DNA of 64,000 nucleotides from contig JACSYO010000396.1 of assembly GCA_016806645.1 (NCBI GenBank), positions 1,436,001 to 1,500,000 of the forward strand, read 5' to 3'. This DNA is from Ophiodon elongatus (lineage: Eukaryota > Chordata > Actinopteri > Perciformes > Hexagrammidae). Each line of letters begins with the position of its first letter. Position 1 is the first letter of the stretch. The position numbers were made by a program, and so were the translations under genes. Positions 1 through 10,277 of this stretch are shown here, one piece after another. The notes under the pieces are model-generated. The model saw only the letters and a program-made list of their open reading frames with translations. It was not told where the DNA came from and did no database searches.

Positions 1-773
1 GTGCTGCTACAGCAAAGCCCCTGTTAGTGATGTCTGCTTGGTGAGACTCATATTTCTTCACACTGTGTCGTGTTCGCCACACGGAATCAAATTATTCTCT
101 TTGCATCTGAGGAGACTCCTCTACTTTGATGTGTGGGCCCATTTTTCTATGATATGGGACTGTTGATTTTGTCAACACACACCTGACACTATGTGGGAAG
201 CTGTTTCACAAAAGGTTCTGAGGCTTGTGAAACAAAAATCAGTCACACACAAAAAATGCATCCCTGATGCAAAATCAGAGGCGTTATAAGACAAGTGTGG
301 TCTGTCCATGTGTTTACTGTGAAAGTATATAACGGACACAATTATATTATATATAGCTAACGTTACCTATGTGCTTTACGTTGCTGATAGATAGCTTAAA
401 ACACACATTTAAAAAGGACGAAAGCTGACAATAAAAGCCAAGATGCAGAACAGAAGACTTTCGGGTATCTTGCTGATCATGCAATTTAAAATATTAAGAA
501 AACGTTTGCCCCAGAAGTAATGTCAGCTGCCTAGCTAAATGTTTGTTGTGACTGTAGTGTCACGTTACTGACGTTAGCTATGTAGCTAATGTTAGGGAAG
601 AGCTGACGTTATCTGTACGACATATTGTAACGTGACCTAGAGCTAAACTCTCTTCGGTGCACGACAGCCACTATGTTTACCCGACGCTCACCGTGACATT
701 AGTCAGAGCAAACATAACTAGCTAGCTAACTACATAACATAGCGCTAGCTCGTTGCTAGAACGTGTCTCATAC
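1..773. other. Left flank, no coding feature; GCTA/TAGC-rich
   Basis: No open reading frame or recognisable repeat family is seen here. From about 530 to 760 the sequence is unusually rich in short GCTA/TAGC and ACGTTAG words on both strands, a simple-sequence flavour often met in fish introns. If the minus-strand exon proposed at 774-900 is real, this stretch is the first intron of that gene. Confidence 0.5.
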
Positions 774-900
774 CTTAAACCGAACTCCTTTTTGCTTCTC
801 GGTCCTTTTCTTCCACACTAGCCTTAGATGTTTCGAAATGTTCCAACCGGAAAACGCTGTATCGTTAGCAAGTTTACTTTAGAGGGAAAAGACAGAAAAT
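774..900 (-). other. Candidate non-coding first exon of a neighbouring minus-strand gene
   Basis: On the minus strand a good 5' splice site (TTTAAG then GTATGAG) lies at 774/773. The preceding ~125 bases contain no ATG and include an ETS-like CCGGAA element (plus strand 848-855). The X-box at 963-976 would lie just upstream of a start site near 880-900. Together these look like a TATA-less housekeeping or ciliary promoter with a short untranslated first exon, whose coding exons would lie beyond the left edge. The transcription start is not visible and the exon's 5' limit is a guess. It is a separate unit from map4, downstream of it and on the same strand. Confidence 0.35.
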
Positions 901-962
901 GTGCATTAACGTCAAAGGTTCAAACACTAGTTAGAGAGCCACCCACCCGATATGATGTTGAC

Positions 963-976
963 GTTGCCCTAGTAAC
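963..976. promoter_or_regulatory. X-box (RFX-factor site)
   Basis: The 14-mer GTTGCCCTAGTAAC fits the RFX consensus GTNRCC-(0-3 nt)-RGYAAC at every defined position, with a 2-nt spacer. RFX sites of this quality close to transcription starts are typical of ciliary gene promoters. Its position 60-100 bp upstream of the proposed minus-strand first exon fits that pattern. The functional reading is inference; the motif match is direct. Confidence 0.55.
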
Positions 977-1083
977 GGTCTTCTTCTCCTGATATGAGGT
1001 GGGTCGCTGGTGTGAAAGTGCGCTGCTGCCCCCCAGCGGCCAACAGTGGAACTAGCGCCAGACCACATACCGGGGTCGCTGAG

Positions 1084-2023
1084 TTCAATTCAATTCAATT
1101 TATGATTTGTTTTTATAGCCCAAAATCACAGATTACAAATTTGCCTCAGAGGGCTTTACAATCTGTACACAACGACATCCTCTGTCCCAGAACCTCATCG
1201 ACTCAGGAAAAACTCCCCCCCAAAAAAAACCTTTTAACGGGGAGAAAAATGGAAGAAACCTTCGGGAGAGCAGCAGAGGAGGATCCCTCTCCCAGGATGG
1301 ACAGAGTACAAAAATAAGATGTCATGTGTACAGAATGAACAGCATAACAGAGTTACAACACATTCAATTCACATGGCAGAAATGATTCATGTAATAATAG
1401 CAGTAGGTGACGGGGAGGACCACAGCAGGACGCAGGACCAGGGTCCAGATTTAACCACAATCCACAGAAACCTGCGAGGCGAGAAGGCACAAAGACTCCG
1501 GGGGAAGAAGTAGAGTTAGTAATGTGCATTGATAGGACATGAATTCATACAGAAGGAGAGAGAGAAAAGGATAGAGGAGCTCAGTGTATCCTAAGATGTC
1601 CCCCAGCAGTCTAGGCCTATAGCAGCATATCAAGGGGCTGGAAAGAATGGACCAGGGCAAACCTGAGCCAGCCCTAACTATAAACCTGAGCCAGCCCTAA
1701 CTATAAGCGCTATCAAAGAGGAAAGTCTTAAGTCTACTCTTAAATGTGGTCACTGTGTCTGCTGATAACTGATAACTGAAGGCTCTGGCTCCCATCCTAC
1801 TTTTTAAGACTCTAGGAACCACAAGCAGCCCCGCATTAAGTGAGCGCAGCTCTCTAGTGGGGTAATATGGTAATAAGATATGATGGTGCCTCACCAATTA
1901 AGGCTTTGTAGGTGAGGAGAAGGATTTTAAATTTGACTGAGCCAGTGCAGAGAAGCTAATACAGGAGTAATATGATCTCTTCTCTTAGTTTTTGTTAGTA
2001 CACGAGCTGCAGCATTCTGTATC
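1084..2023 (-). mobile_element. L2-like LINE, 3' part (distal fragment)
   Basis: This is the 3' end of a non-LTR retrotransposon on the minus strand. It ends at a short TTGAA-type tandem tail (plus-strand TTCAA repeats at 1084-1100). It contains the common teleost 3' UTR text (plus strand 1105-1320, around CCTCAGAGGGCTTTACAATC) and a 23-bp tandem duplication near 1670-1705. The coding end lies at 1697-2018. The Gypsy element inserted at 2023/2024 separates it from the upstream part at 6368-8640. Confidence 0.8.
1697..2018 (-). pseudogene. LINE reverse transcriptase, C-terminal remnant
   Basis: The minus-strand translation includes NAAARVLTK near 2000, then YPTRELRSLNAGLLVVPR, MGARAFSYQ and TFKSRLKTFLFDSAYS before a stop. 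This is the usual C-terminal segment after the reverse transcriptase of L2/Rex-type fish LINEs. An internal deletion has removed part of the FSY...WNSLP segment, and frame breaks lie upstream, so it is not functional. The first codons abut the Gypsy insertion. Confidence 0.75.
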
Positions 2024-2428
2024 TGTCACACATTCCACCACACCGTAGATTGTTTTAGTCCCACCTGTCTGTTCACTAACTCTCCTATGTTTCAGATCCT
2101 CCCACAGCATCAGCCTTCATTCCCCTCACCTGGTCCTCCTCCCCACCTCACCTGCAGCACATCACCTCATCAGTCCCTCACTATTTAAGCCCTGTACTCA
2201 CACCTGTCCTCTGCCAGATTGTCTTGTGTGTTTGTTACCAAGCTCTCCAGCGGTGTCCTGTATCTAGTCTGCCTGTTCTGACCCTTTTTTGACCCTGGAT
2301 TACTGCCTGCCCCTTTTGGACTTCTTTGCCTCTATGACGGATCTCTCGGTTTTGACCCCTGCCTGAACACAAGTAAAGAACTATCCTTACATCCTGGTCT
2401 CCTGGGTTCAGTACTTGTAAGCTTTACA
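2024..2428 (+). repeat. 5' LTR of the Gypsy element
   Basis: 405 bp, starting TGTCACACATTCCACCACAC and ending GCTTTACA. It aligns along its length with 5931-6362. It contains the TATTTAAG core-promoter-like box near 2182 and is shorter than its partner because of two small gaps: one after CTGTTCTGACCC, and one before GGGTTCAGTACTTG. The two LTRs are identical at insertion, so these differences measure the time since insertion. Confidence 0.9.
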
Positions 2429-2446
2429 GTACAATCTGGCCAAAGC

Positions 2447-3365
2447 ATGAACCCAGCTGACTCTGCACGTGCCGAGCCGGAACCTCCGACCCCAGCCATC
2501 ATGCAACGCCATGAGCAGCAGTTTACCTTCATGGCGGAGGCTATGCAGGCGATGGCCGCTCACCACGAGCGCAGCATGGAGTCTCTCCGCGATCATCTGC
2601 AGCGTTTTTCCGCTACGGCTCGTGGTAATGACATCACTCCTGCTCCCAGTCCTCCGCTTCACGTATTCCTCCGGAGCGTTGCTCTGGTGCTCCTGGTTCC
2701 TGCCGGTCTTTTCTGGTGCAGTGCTCCCTCGCCTTTGAGCTTCAGCCTTCCGCCTTTCCCACTGAGAGGTCCCGCGTGGCGTACATCGTTTCTTTGCTCA
2801 CAGGTAGAGCTAAGCACTGGGGAACCGCCGAGTGGGAGAGGGAGTCTCCCTTCTGCTCTTCAGTTCAGCGGTTCTCTGAGGAGATGCTTAAGGTTTTCGA
2901 TCACGCCTGGAAGGGAGGTCGCTCGTGGGTTGTCTGACCTGCGGCAGGGAGAGCAATCTGCGTCCGTCTACTCCATTGAGTTCCGCACCATGGCAGCAGA
3001 GTGACTGGAACACCTCGTCGCCCCTCGACGCCTTCTACCACCTTTCAGACCGCATAAAGGACGAGTTGGCTGCTCGGGGTCTTCCTGCTGATTTGGATGA
3101 GTTGCTCGCTCTCTCCATTCGGATCGACAGTCGTCTGCGGGAAGGGAGAGGGGCCTTTTCGCCGCTTCGCAAGTATCGCTTCGCCGATCGCCCGACCCTC
3201 GAGGATTTCCGCCAGAACGGAGACCCGAGGTTTCTACCGACGCCCCCGAGCCAGTGCAACTGGAACGGGCTCGGCTCTCTCCAGCGGAACGACAGCGCCG
3301 CCTGGTGGAGAACCGATGCCTGTACTGCGGCCAGAGCAGCCACTTTGTAAACTTGTCCAGTAAAA
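2447..3365 (+). pseudogene. Gypsy gag remnant
   Basis: The reading starts with ATG at 2447 (MNPADSARAEPEPP), 18 bp after the 5' LTR, then breaks into at least three frames. Recognisable gag pieces include LLTGRAKHWGTAEWE (frame starting near 2716), LSDLRQGEQSASVYSIEFRT (about 2930-2995) and DELAARGLPADLDELLALSI (about 3060-3120). A CCHC-type zinc knuckle begins CLYCGQSSHF near 3315. The knuckle's last cysteine region is followed by a stop in the local frame. No frame is intact across the region. Confidence 0.82.
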
Positions 3366-3439
3366 GACACGGCTCACCAGGCATCCAGAGGGCGCTGGTG
3401 AGCCGGAACGTGAACTTAACAATGCCCTCTCGACCAGAG

Positions 3440-5260
3440 GTTCATGCGGAGCTCTTCTTCTCAGGGAAGAATCACCCTCTCAGTCCTCATTGACTCAGGT
3501 GCAGACTCTAACCTTTTGGTCATGACTCTTGCCTCTCAGCTCGGGCAGGTGCTCCTGGAGAGGCCTATCCATGGCGTTGGACGGCCACCTTCTCTGCAGG
3601 GTTACTCACAATCCACTCCTCTCATGGTTCTCAGGTAATCACATCGAAACACTCACCTTTCATCTCATCCGTGCTCCTCAACAACCTGTAATTCTGGGAT
3701 ATCCTTGGCTTAGGAGACACAACCCTCACATTGACTAGTCTACAGGTACTGTTTTACAATGGAGTTCTCATTGCCATGCGATCTGTCTAAAACCTGTCCT
3801 ATCGTCTGCTCCTAGTCTGTCTGTCTCTGAGTCCCCAGATCTCACCGGGGTTCCCAGGGAATATCATGACCTAAGGGAGGTTTTCAGCAAGGCCCAGGCC
3901 ACCTCATTACTCCCTCATCACACGTACGATTGTGCAATCGACCTTCTCCTGGGTACATCTCCTCCCAGAGGTAGACTTTTTTCCCTATCGGCTCCTGAAA
4001 TTAAAACCATGGAAAAATATATTAATGACTCCTTAGCCGCTGGTCTCATCAGACCATCTTCATCCCCTGCTGGAGCTGGCTTCTTCTGTCAGCAAATAGG
4101 ACAAATCCTTGCGCCCTTGCATCGATTACAGAGGACTTCATAACATCATTGTAAAGAACAGGTACCCCCTTCCACTTGTTTCCTCTACTTTTGAGTTGCT
4201 ACAAGGGGCAACAGTCTTCTCCAAACTCGATCTCAGCAATGTGTACCATTTGATGAGTATCTGGAAGGGGGACGAGTGGAAGACAGCATTTAATACCCCT
4301 AGTGGACATTATGAATATTTAGTCATGCCTTTTGGACTCACCAATGCCCCTGCTGTTTTCCAGGGGTTTGTAAATGATGTTCTCCGAGACCTGCTTAATG
4401 TTTCTGTTTTTCTATATCTAGATATCCTCCTCTTCTCCAAATCACCACAGGAGCATGTGGTTCATGTACGGCAAGTTCTCCAAAGGCTTTTGGCCAACCA
4501 CCTATTCGTGAAGGCTGAATAATGTGAGTTCCACACCTCTGAGGTATCCTTTCTGGGATTCGTGATCAAAGCAGGCAACATTCATTGTGGTGGTGGACGC
4601 CTCGGACACTGGGGTTGGGGCGGTTCTTTCACAGCGGGCTGCCGAGGATCAGAAGGGTCATCCATGTGCCTTCTCCCAGAAACTGTCTCCCGCTGAGAGG
4701 AATTATGACATTGGGAATCGGGAGTTGTTGGCAGTGAAGCTGGCACTGGAGGAGTGGAGACACTGGCTGGAGGGAGTGGAGCAGCCGTTTGTGGTCTGGA
4801 CAGACCACAAGAACCTGGAATACATCCGTTTGGCGAAGCGGCTGAACTCCCGTCAAGCTAGGTGGGCTCTTTCTTTTTTTTTTTTTTTTTTTTAAACCGT
4901 GTTGAGTATGCTCTCTCATACAGACCCGGCTCCAAGAACATAAAGCCTGACGCCCTGTCTCGTCAATTCCAGCCTGGAAGCTCCCCTGTCCATCCTCAAG
5001 GCATCCTCCCCGTGGAGTGCGTTATTGGTGCAGTGACCTGGCAGGTGGAGGACCAGGTAAAGCGCTCCCATGCGGAACACCCAGCTCCCAGTGCTTGTCC
5101 CGATAACTGCTTGTTTGTCCCGACAGTCTTCGCTCTCAGGTTCTCCAGTGGGGTCATTCTTCCCGTCTGGCTTGCCATCCGGGGATCAGGCGCACCCTAG
5201 CATTACTCAAACAATGTTTTTGGTGGACTTCCATGGAGGAGGACACCAAGGGATTCGTTA
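3440..5260 (+). pseudogene. Gypsy pol remnant: protease, reverse transcriptase, RNase H
   Basis: Protease is visible as LSVLIDSGADSNLL (3470-3520, the D-S/T-G-A active site) followed by ILGYPWLRRHNP in another frame (about 3690-3725). Reverse transcriptase covers about 3860-4520, with LRPCIDYRGLHNI, KLDLSNVYHL and LVMPFGLTNAPAVFQ. The metal-binding box reads FLYLDILLFS, one aspartate short of the expected YLDD. A TAA follows VKAE at 4520. RNase H starts VVDASDTGVGAVLSQ (4590) with NRELLAVKLALEEW and TDHKNLEYI. A 20-T run at 4874-4893 interrupts the connection before SYRPGSKNIKPDALSR. Only the start of the integrase zinc-binding region follows. Confidence 0.88.
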
Positions 5261-5912
5261 GTGCTTGCCAAGGCTCTCACCCTTTCAGTGCGCCCGTGGA
5301 TACAGCCTCCACTCTTCCCGGAGCAGGAGCTAGAAGCCAGTGTACCCTCAGTCCAGGCGTTTGTCCAGGGGTGCCGACGCACTTGGAGGCAGGCCCGCTC
5401 CACGCTCTTGCGCACCTCCGACCGCTACCAACGATCTGCCAACAGATGTCGTCTCCCCGCACCCCATTATGCCCCGGGACAACGTGTCTGGCTGTCCACA
5501 CGGGACCTTCCCCTTAGAGTAGAGTCCAGGAAATTGGCTCCTCGTTTCGTGGGCCCATTCCCTGTTTCACAGGTCATTAATCCTGCAGCCATCCGGCTGC
5601 GTCTACCACCGGCCATGAGAATTCACCCCACCTTCCACGTCTTCAGGGTTAAACCGGAAAAAGAGAGCCCGCTTCATCCCTCCCCCAGACCTCTGCCACC
5701 CCCCCGGCTCATCGAGGGGGCTCCTGCCTACACGGTCCATCGCCTGCTCAAGTCTCGGCGACGGGGTAGGGGACTGCAATACCTCGTGGATTGGAAGGGG
5801 TACGGGCCAGAGGAGCGATTATGGGTCCCCACTCGCAGCATACTGGACCCCTCTTTGCTTGCGGACTTCCACAAGGCTCATCCGGACCAGCCCAGTAGGA
5901 CGTCAGGAGCCA
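5261..5912 (+). pseudogene. Gypsy integrase C-terminus and chromodomain
   Basis: An open frame runs from the end of the integrase (SVQAFVQGCRRTWRQAR, then the GPY/F-type segment RKLAPRFVGPFPVSQVINP) through IHPTFHVFRVKP. It continues to a chromodomain (AYTVHRLLKSRRRGRG, YLVDWKGYGPEERLWVPT). Chromodomains target Gypsy 'chromovirus' integration to certain chromatin. The central catalytic D,D-35-E core is missing: only about 25 bases separate the zinc-binding fragment from the C-terminal part, so several hundred bases have been lost. Confidence 0.85.
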
Positions 5913-5916
5913 TCCC

Positions 5917-5930
5917 TAGAGGGGAGGTTC
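5917..5930 (+). promoter_or_regulatory. Polypurine tract before the 3' LTR
   Basis: The purine-rich run AGAGGGGAGGTTC ends directly at the first base of the 3' LTR (5931). This is where the plus-strand DNA primer of LTR retrotransposons is expected. Confidence 0.7.
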
Positions 5931-6362
5931 TGTCACACATTCGACCACACCGTAGATTGTTTTAATCCCACCTGTCTGTTCACTAACTCGCCTATTATTT
6001 CAGATCCTCCCACAGCATCAGCCTTCATTCCCCTCACCTGGTCCTCCTCCCCACCTCACCTGCAGCACATCATATCATTGGTCCCTCACTATTTAAGCCC
6101 TGTACTCACACCTGTCCTCTGCCAGATTGTCTTGTGTGTTTGTTACCAAGCTCTCCAGCGTTGTCCTGTCTCTATCTAGTCTCCCTGTTCTGACCCTGCC
6201 TGCCCCTTTTTTGACCCTGGATTACTGCCTGCCCCTTTTGGACTTGTTTGCGTCTATGACGGATCTCTCGGTTTTGACCCCTGCCTGAACACAAGTAAAG
6301 AACTATCCTTACATCCTGGTCTCCTGGTCGTGCTTTTGGGTTCAGTACTTGTAAGCCTTACA
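5931..6362 (+). repeat. 3' LTR of the Gypsy element
   Basis: 432 bp, TGTCACACATTCGACCACAC to GCCTTACA. It is nearly identical to 2024-2428 apart from scattered substitutions and two short segments absent from the 5' copy (CTGCCTGCCCC near 6196 and TCGTGCTTTT near 6327). The host sequence GTATC follows directly. Confidence 0.9.
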
Positions 6363-8640
6363 GTATCAACTGAAGAGATTGAGACTTATTAGAGCAGCCT
6401 GATAATAAGAATTGCAGTAGTCTAGAAGTAACAAATACGTGAACAAATTTTTCTGCATTGCTTTGCGACAGGATGTGTAATTTTTTTTAAATGTTACGTA
6501 GGTTAAAAAAGGCAGTCCTTGAGATTTGTTTTACGTGAGTTAAAGGACAAGTTTTGATCAAAGACAACTCCGATTCTTCACGGTGGTGCTGGATGCCAGG
6601 ACAATGCCATCAAGAGAAACTATATCATTAGATAGTTGATTTCGGAGGTGTTCTGGGCCTAGTAAAATAACTTCAGTTTTGTCTGAGTTTAACATCAGGA
6701 AGTTGCAGGTCGTCCATGTTTTTATATCTTTGAGACATGCTTGAAGTTTAGCAAGCTGGTTGGTTTTTTTTCTTGCTTGATCGATAGATATAGAGTATCA
6801 GCATAAAAATGAAAGTTTATGGAGTGTTTTCTGATAATATTGCCGAACGGGAGCATGTATAAGATTAGTCCAAGCACAGAACCTTGTGGAACTCCGTGAC
6901 TGACGTTGGTGGTCATTGAGGGTTCATCGTTTACATATACAAACTGAGATCGATCTAAATAGGCTTTAAACCAGCTTAGTGTGGTGCCTTTAATGCCAAT
7001 CAAATGTTCTAATCTCTGTAATAGGATGTGATGGTCAATGGTGTCGAACGCAGCACTAAGGTCTAACAAGACCAGAGACAAGTCCTTTTGGCTGATGCAA
7101 TTAGAAGGTCATTAGAAATTTTCACCTGTGGTGTTTTCTAAATCCTGACTGAAAATCCTCAAACTATTATGTAGAAAGTCACACAACTGATTTGCAACTA
7201 CTTTCTCAAGGATCTTAGAGGAAGGGAAGGTTAGAGATCGGTCTATAGTTAGCCAACACCTCTAGATCAAGTGTGGGCTTCTTGAGAAGAGGCTTAATCA
7301 CAGCTACTTTAAAAGACTGTGGTACATGGCCTGTTAGTAAAGACAGATTGACAATATCCAGCAGACAGGTGCCAATCAAAGGTAAAACTTTAAGCAGCCT
7401 CGTCGGGACGGGGTCCAAGACACAGGTAGAAGATTTAAAAGTATAAATTGTTGACAATTTTTTTAAAGTCGATTAGTTGAGAAGCCAGCCAAACATATCA
7501 GGGTTTATAGCTGTTTCCAAGGATAGATCGGTACTGGTTGAGGGCGAGAGATTATTAATCTTGTCTCTAATAGTTGGTCATTACTACTGAGGTCTATAGG
7601 ACTACATGGCTCAACAGAGCTGTGACTGTCAGCCTGGCTACAGTGCTGAAGAGAAACCTGGGGTTACTTTTCTCTATTGATGAGTAATAGGCTGCTCTGG
7701 TATTACGGAGGGCCTTATGTTTTAAGACTACCTCGCCAAACTAACCCAGATTCTTCTAAATTGGTGTAACGCCATATCCTTTCAAGCTTTCGCGATGTTT
7801 GTTTTAGTTTGAGGGTTATACCATGGAGCCAACCTCCTGTTTTATTATCTTTTTTAGAGGAGCTATAGAGTCTAGTGTCAGTCTCAGTGAGCCTGTAGCA
7901 CTATCGACGAGATGATCAATCTGAGACGGACTGAAGTTAGTACAGGAGTCCTCCGTTATATTGAAACATGGTATTGAATTAAATACCGATGGAATCACTT
8001 CTTTAAATTTAGCTACAGCACTGTCAGACATCTGATGTAGAAACTTTTGCCTAATGGTGTACACTCTGGTAGTATAAACTCAAAAGTTATGAGGTCTGAT
8101 AAAAGAGGGTTCTGTGGAAAAACTAATGGATGTTCTATTTTAATGCAAGAACAAGGTCGAGGGTGTGGTTAAAACAGAGTGGGTTTCTGTACACTCTTGA
8201 CAGAAGCTGATTGAATCTGAGATAAACGCAGTACTAAGGCTATCATTATCGACATCCACATGAATATTAAAGTCACCTACTATAATTGTTTTAAGAACTA
8301 AACTTGATTAAAAACTCTGAAAATTCAGATAGAAATTCAGAGTACGGACCTGGAGCCCGGTACACTATAACAAATATAATTTGCTGTAAGTTCTTCTCCT
8401 ATGGAGTGACTGAGGCTGTCTCTGTTTGAGTGGATTCTGGGATGTCTTTATGATATAACATCGTAATAAACTGATTGTCTTGTGAGCAATGCATCACATG
8501 TGTGTAACTCAATCCTTTGGTCAATATAATGGCAGGATGAGCAATAATAGTGTTCTAAAACTAGAAAGTGGCAGAGTTGCATTTAAGATCTATTATACTC
8601 TTGTCTAGTCTAAAAAGAGGGTAGAACCAGATTGTAAAGT
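6363..8640 (-). mobile_element. L2-like LINE, 5' and central part (proximal fragment)
   Basis: Minus-strand non-LTR retrotransposon sequence resumes directly after the Gypsy target-site duplication. It holds endonuclease and reverse transcriptase remnants. Joining its end to the start of the 1084-2023 fragment after removing the Gypsy element and one GTATC copy gives an uninterrupted local frame, so both pieces belonged to one LINE. The 5' limit is unclear; recognisable LINE coding signal fades beyond about 8,400, and 8,640 is an estimate. Confidence 0.78.
6400..8420 (-). pseudogene. LINE endonuclease and reverse transcriptase remnants
   Basis: Reading the minus strand from high to low coordinates: an APE-type endonuclease segment with YRAPGPYSEFLSEFSEFL (about 8300-8365) and VGDFNIHVD (about 8251-8280). 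A linker at 7816-8064 includes FNSIPCFNITED. The reverse transcriptase start follows with STCVLDPVPTRLLK, SFKVAVIKPLLKKP and ANYRPISNLPFL (7215-7440). The core includes LLDLSAAFDTIDHHILL and SHGVPQGSVLG (6850-7081). The catalytic box is spoiled: YADTLYLS instead of YADDTQLY. Frames change several times, so this is a dead copy. Confidence 0.82.
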
Positions 8641-10252
8641 GCTGTATGTACAAACAGCTCATAAAAATCGGAGTCTATCTGAGTTGATTACTAATAACAG
8701 AATGCAGTCCATCACGGAGAGGGCGGGTTTATGGTCTCTAATAAAAGCCCTGACACGTGGTACACTCACAGATGTTTTCTATGAGCTGATTCTTAAGCAG
8801 ATGGTGCTTGATTCATCACACTCTCCCCTTTAGTTTGACTATTAAGGAAGAACAATGTACACCTTCATCGTCATCAGACTGCTGCAGCTGCGTGCCCGTT
8901 TGGAACGGGCTGATTGGCTGGCTCCAGGTAAAGGCCCAATCCCAACGTCCCCCTAAGGCCTTGAACCTCAGGAACTGAGCTGACTTCACCTGGTAAATGG
9001 TTGAGTGTGAGAGGCTGCAGGGGCTTGAAATGGTGTAAACATGAATGACGTTTCCATGACATCACACTTGTGGGTATATATTTTATAATTTTACTCCTTG
9101 ATTTAAAAGTGTTCCCAGATCTTGCCTCTCGAGATGAGAGGTAACTGTCAAATAATCTATTTACGTGTTTATACACACGTGGTTTATACTTGTCAAAACC
9201 TCTTCAGTAACAAAAGTAAAGAAGTGGTTGATGAATGAACCAGAAGTCATATAGTCTCTGATTCCATGTGTTTTTCAATCTTTCTGTGTATATTTAATAT
9301 AGCAGGCTGACCACCCATATGCCATCCTCTTTGTTCACCTTTTTTATGCCTTAAAGAACTCCCTGGTAAGCCTGTGTTTAACGTTGCAATGCTATGAATT
9401 GTGGGTAACTCCCTGAGGCAAAGTCTGCAGAATTGCTTTCTTATGAAAATTGTTCATAAAGAGCTCAAATGTGTGCCAGAGAGCCCTCAGACACTCAAGG
9501 ATTTGACAGTGGGACAGAGCTAAACCCTCACAGACTTTGTGGGATCGCACCTCAAAGTCCGTGTGATCCGGCCCCAACACGGCAGGATCGAGTCCTGAGA
9601 CCCGGAAATGAGTTAAAAATGTTGCACTTCCACTTCCTTTGTCTCAAAATGAAATAGCTGTATTTGAAATTGTATACGATACTAGCAGTAACTTGGCCAA
9701 AAATGTAGGATGTAGTATGCAAACAAAAGAAAAATCTGTCGGATGTCAAAAATACCCAGATGTCGTAGTGATTTGGAAAACATCTCCAGTTTGCATCGAA
9801 CCAGCCTTCCTCACCAGCTGATCCCACGATGTAAAGTGGTGGACCGGCAGTCTGTAGTCACCTCTAAACAGACGGGGCAGAGAGATACTAGCTGAGACAA
9901 CATGACCCTTTTTGGACATTCATACTTACTAAAACTAATGCACTCTAGTATCTGCAGGGATGGATTGTGTGGTCACAACTGGAGCTTCACACTCATGGGT
10001 CTCCTCTGACTCAACAAGAAAGCAAATCAGAAAATTAAACAAAAATGACAAACTATTCGTCCAAGCTAAAACTAGTTTTAAATGAAAGGTAAAGTTAGAT
10101 TTTATTGTGGATAAGGTTTAAATAAGAATGTAGTTTGCATCAGGAGTGTGTGTGTGTGTGTGTGTGTGTGGGGGGGGGGTTAACCATGCAGTGCTAAGTC
10201 CACACGGCCCTCCTTTGGGTCCCCAGAAAGTCAGAAACAAGGTCGAACACAA
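8641..10252. other. Intergenic stretch between LINE and map4 3' end
   Basis: No coding signal was recognised. Segments around 8,870-9,180 have the feel of another old dispersed repeat, but I cannot name a family. A (GT)12 plus G-run lies at 10,145-10,179. The stretch separates the map4 polyadenylation region from the LINE/Gypsy cluster. Confidence 0.4.
10145..10179. repeat. (GT)n plus poly(G) microsatellite
   Basis: About 12 GT units are followed by a run of nine or more G. It lies just beyond the proposed map4 poly(A) site, on the downstream side. Confidence 0.95.
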
Positions 10253-10271
10253 ATGAGAGTTTTAGTCCATT

Positions 10272-10277
10272 TTTATT
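10272..10277 (-). promoter_or_regulatory. map4: Poly(A) signal AATAAA (distal)
   Basis: The minus strand reads GAAATAAAAATGGACTAAAAC. The hexamer is followed by plausible cleavage positions and a TTTGTGTT element about 20 nt downstream, the usual layout of a vertebrate polyadenylation site. Confidence 0.5.

Larger units (their letters stand above)
2024..6362 (+). mobile_element. Ty3/Gypsy LTR retrotransposon with chromodomain, degenerate
   Basis: A 4.34-kb element is bounded by direct LTRs (2024-2428 and 5931-6362) that start TGTCACAC and end TTACA. It is flanked by a perfect 5-bp target-site duplication GTATC (2019-2023 and 6363-6367). Inside, in plus-strand order, are gag with a zinc knuckle, an aspartic protease (DSGA), reverse transcriptase, RNase H, a fragment of integrase and a C-terminal chromodomain. 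That order (integrase last) is typical of Ty3/Gypsy. Many frameshifts, a stop after the reverse transcriptase, a damaged catalytic box and loss of the integrase core make it non-autonomous. It sits inside an older minus-strand LINE. Confidence 0.92.
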
